This document shows, in pieces, positions 62,363-64,000 of a DNA stretch of 64,000 nucleotides. Every line of letters starts with the position of its first letter. The stretch's first letter is position 1. A program made the position numbers and the translations under genes. Source of the DNA: Anaerocolumna jejuensis DSM 15929 (GTDB lineage: Bacteria > Bacillota > Clostridia > Lachnospirales > Lachnospiraceae). The stretch spans positions 128,468-192,467 of the forward strand of contig NZ_FRAC01000014.1 in the NCBI RefSeq assembly GCF_900142215.1. The letters run 5' to 3'. Below the pieces are notes generated by a model. That model ran no database searches. It had not been told where the DNA came from and was given only the letters and a program-made list of their open reading frames with translations.

Positions 62363-64000
62363 CTATTTCCGATAATTCCCCTCATTTATTTCCCTGATTT
62401 TTTCCAAGGGAACTTTAGGGCTTCTGTCATAATTCAGCAGTCCATTGGTCTCCTGTTCCACATCGGTAAGCTGGGTGTAGCAAAAGCCCTGTACCAGCTC
62501 AGAATTCATTAACGCAGCAACTATATCCTCATAACACTTCAAAAATTCTTCCCCGGAGACCGCACTTGAATAGCCCCATCCCTTGACCTCATCCTTGCGG
62601 AAATCAATACCGCCGCACTCACTGACTATGATTGGCTGATTCCGGTAATTCCAGCCGGATACATACAAGGCTCTGCCGCTTGGGGTAAATTCCAGGATAG
62701 TATCAATACAGCTGTAGCGCTTCTTCAGAACCTCTTTTGAGGCTTCATAATCGTGAATGGTCAGAAGGTCTCCTTCCGTATGCTCCCATCCGTCATCATC
62801 AATAACAATGCGGGTTTCATCCAGTGATTTTGTAATATGCAGCATTGCGTTGCTATGGCCCTGCTGCAGTTTATTGGTTTTTATATCATGAATGCCCCAG
62901 GATTCATTCAGCGGAGTCCATGCCACAATGGAAGGGTGGTTATAATCCCGAAGTACAGCCTCACTCCATTCCGTATACATTCCTGCGGCATAGTCTCTTG
63001 AATACAGATAGGCACTGCCAATCTCTCCCCATACCAGCAGTCCCATCACATCCGCATGATATAGGAACCTGGGATCTTCTACCTTTTGATGTTTTCTGAC
63101 TCCATTAAAGCCCATTTCCTTGATAAGCTTAATATCCCTGACAAAGGCCTCATCCTCCGGAGCCGTTAATAACGAATCCGGCCAGTATCCCTGGTCCAGT
63201 AATAGCTTTTGATAATAAGGCCGGTTATTCAGCAGGATGATACCATTGTCAATTGATATTTTTCTCATGCCAAAATAAGAGCGGACCGTATCTTCCATGA
63301 CCTCATCCTTAGAAAGTGTAAATATTACATCAAAAAGCCTTGGACTCTCCGGCGACCATGTCAGATCTTCTACGAAATTCCAGGATTTTAAGGCCGGCTG
63401 ATTAAGCTCTAAAGTAAAACTGCCCTTCATAGCCCTGGGCTCTATCCTGCAGCCCGTAACATAGGTTCCATTAAAGCTTATTCTGGTATCTAAGAATAAG
63501 TCCGTACTTCCGGCAAGATAATATTCAAATCGAACTGCCTGTTCATCCAAAAGCGGGGTAATAAAGACTTTTTTCAAATGATTTTGGGATACTGCCTCAA
63601 TCCAGACGCTTTGCCATATACCTGTTGTCCTGGTATAAAAAATACTTTTGGACTCTTCCTCCCAGTATTGCTTCCCTCTTGGCATCTCCAAATCAGTATA
63701 ATCGTCCCATACCTGCACCCGTATCACATTTTCCTCCTGATACCGGACACAGGCTGTAATATCTGTAAAAAAGCCGGTCTGTCCGCCGGTATGCTCTGTA
63801 ACCGGAATGTCATTGACCCATATCCTGCAGAAATAATCCACCGCACCAAAATGAAGTACTATCTGTTTATTGAGCATTGCTTCCGGTAACGTAAAGCTTC
63901 GCCGGTACCAGACTTCCTTGTGCATTTCTGTTTCATTAATTCCTGATAGCTTTGTCTCATAGGCAAAGGGGACTGTAATTTTACGGTCATAGGCTTCCCG
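62363..64000 (-). CDS. Glycoside hydrolase family 2 (5' end outside window)
   Basis: The frame is open to base 64000; about 545 residues are seen and the start lies beyond. The N-terminal jelly-roll (HKEVWYRRSFTLPEA, GFFTDITACVR), Ig-like and TIM-barrel order is that of GH2. The acid/base Glu is in WTPLNESWGI and the nucleophile in IIVSECGGI. Similar to beta-glucuronidase/beta-galactosidase; substrate unknown. An independent start at ATG 63925 is unlikely as the frame continues upstream. Confidence 0.85.
   Translation of the reverse strand, partial: REAYDRKITVPFAYETKLSGINETEMHKEVWYRRSFTLPEAMLNKQIVLHFGAVDYFCRIWVNDIPVTEHTGGQTGFFTDITACVRYQEENVIRVQVWDDYTDLEMPRGKQYWEEESKSIFYTRTTGIWQSVWIEAVSQNHLKKVFITPLLDEQAVRFEYYLAGSTDLFLDTRISFNGTYVTGCRIEPRAMKGSFTLELNQPALKSWNFVEDLTWSPESPRLFDVIFTLSKDEVMEDTVRSYFGMRKISIDNGIILLNNRPYYQKLLLDQGYWPDSLLTAPEDEAFVRDIKLIKEMGFNGVRKHQKVEDPRFLYHADVMGLLVWGEIGSAYLYSRDYAAGMYTEWSEAVLRDYNHPSIVAWTPLNESWGIHDIKTNKLQQGHSNAMLHITKSLDETRIVIDDDGWEHTEGDLLTIHDYEASKEVLKKRYSCIDTILEFTPSGRALYVSGWNYRNQPIIVSECGGIDFRKDEVKGWGYSSAVSGEEFLKCYEDIVAALMNSELVQGFCYTQLTDVEQETNGLLNYDRSPKVPLEKIREINEGNYRK

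Overview
The window looks like chromosome from an anaerobic, spore-forming, low-GC Clostridia member, most likely family Lachnospiraceae. The grounds are AT-rich intergenic DNA with strong Shine-Dalgarno sites, an anaerobic NrdD reductase, GH94 and GH2 carbohydrate enzymes, many AraC/LacI/ROK sugar regulators, LytTR/GHKL signalling, class D sortase, and sporulation/germination genes. No rRNA, tRNA, CRISPR array or transposase was seen.

Layout. 1-1000: start of nrdD (reverse) with a structured leader and a paired NrdR operator. 1-8 kb: hflX with a TPR lipoprotein, then a sugar-acid/polyol type cluster (AraC regulator, TIM-barrel isomerase, two Gfo/Idh/MocA dehydrogenases). 8.3-10.9 kb: two secreted Ig-like proteins. 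11-14.4 kb: a cupin and a GH94 phosphorylase. 14.8-18.5 kb: ppk-ppx and a DUF5662 gene. 18.8-24.6 kb: APC, MATE and MFS transporters and a ROK regulator. 24.8-32 kb: a subtilase split by a 5.35 kb recombinase element. 32-37.3 kb: secreted peptide, lipoprotein and ABC exporter. 37.4-42.6 kb: two small paralogues, an acidic LPKTA surface protein with its sortase, a LysM-SleB hydrolase, and enolase. 43.3-49.3 kb: GH2 enzyme, AraC, MATE, LacI. 49.7-57.7 kb: YitT, TauE, a LytTR/GHKL two-component system with a YhfC-type protease, a FAD-Rieske enzyme and a tocopherol-cyclase-like protein. 57.9-61.9 kb: a four-gene siderophore/haem-type ABC operon. 62.4-64 kb: a partial GH2 enzyme.

The most interesting system is at 24.8-32.0 kb. 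A Csp-type subtilisin (the clostridial germination protease family) is split between its catalytic His and Ser. The gap holds a large serine recombinase, a Cys-rich small protein, a CotA-type spore-coat multicopper oxidase and a small membrane protein. Both gene ends share CATGT in the same reading phase. Recombination there removes exactly 5347 bp and restores a 584-codon subtilase with a perfect GHGTHVTGIAAG motif. The joined element ends (attP) form an imperfect 21-bp inverted repeat around a CA dinucleotide. The cargo genes and the split gene carry sigma-K-like promoters (AC-N15/16-CATANNNTA), and the recombinase has a sigma-E-like one. This suggests a developmentally excised 'skin-like' element that rebuilds a germination protease in the mother cell while carrying spore-coat cargo.

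Other notable items are two roughly 215-235 bp near-palindromes that share loop motifs, a third perfect 26-bp-arm palindrome, a possible structured RNA near 18.7 kb, a Fur-box match upstream of enolase, and a small secreted peptide locus lacking a normal start codon. All function calls rest on reading the translated sequence; no database search was run.
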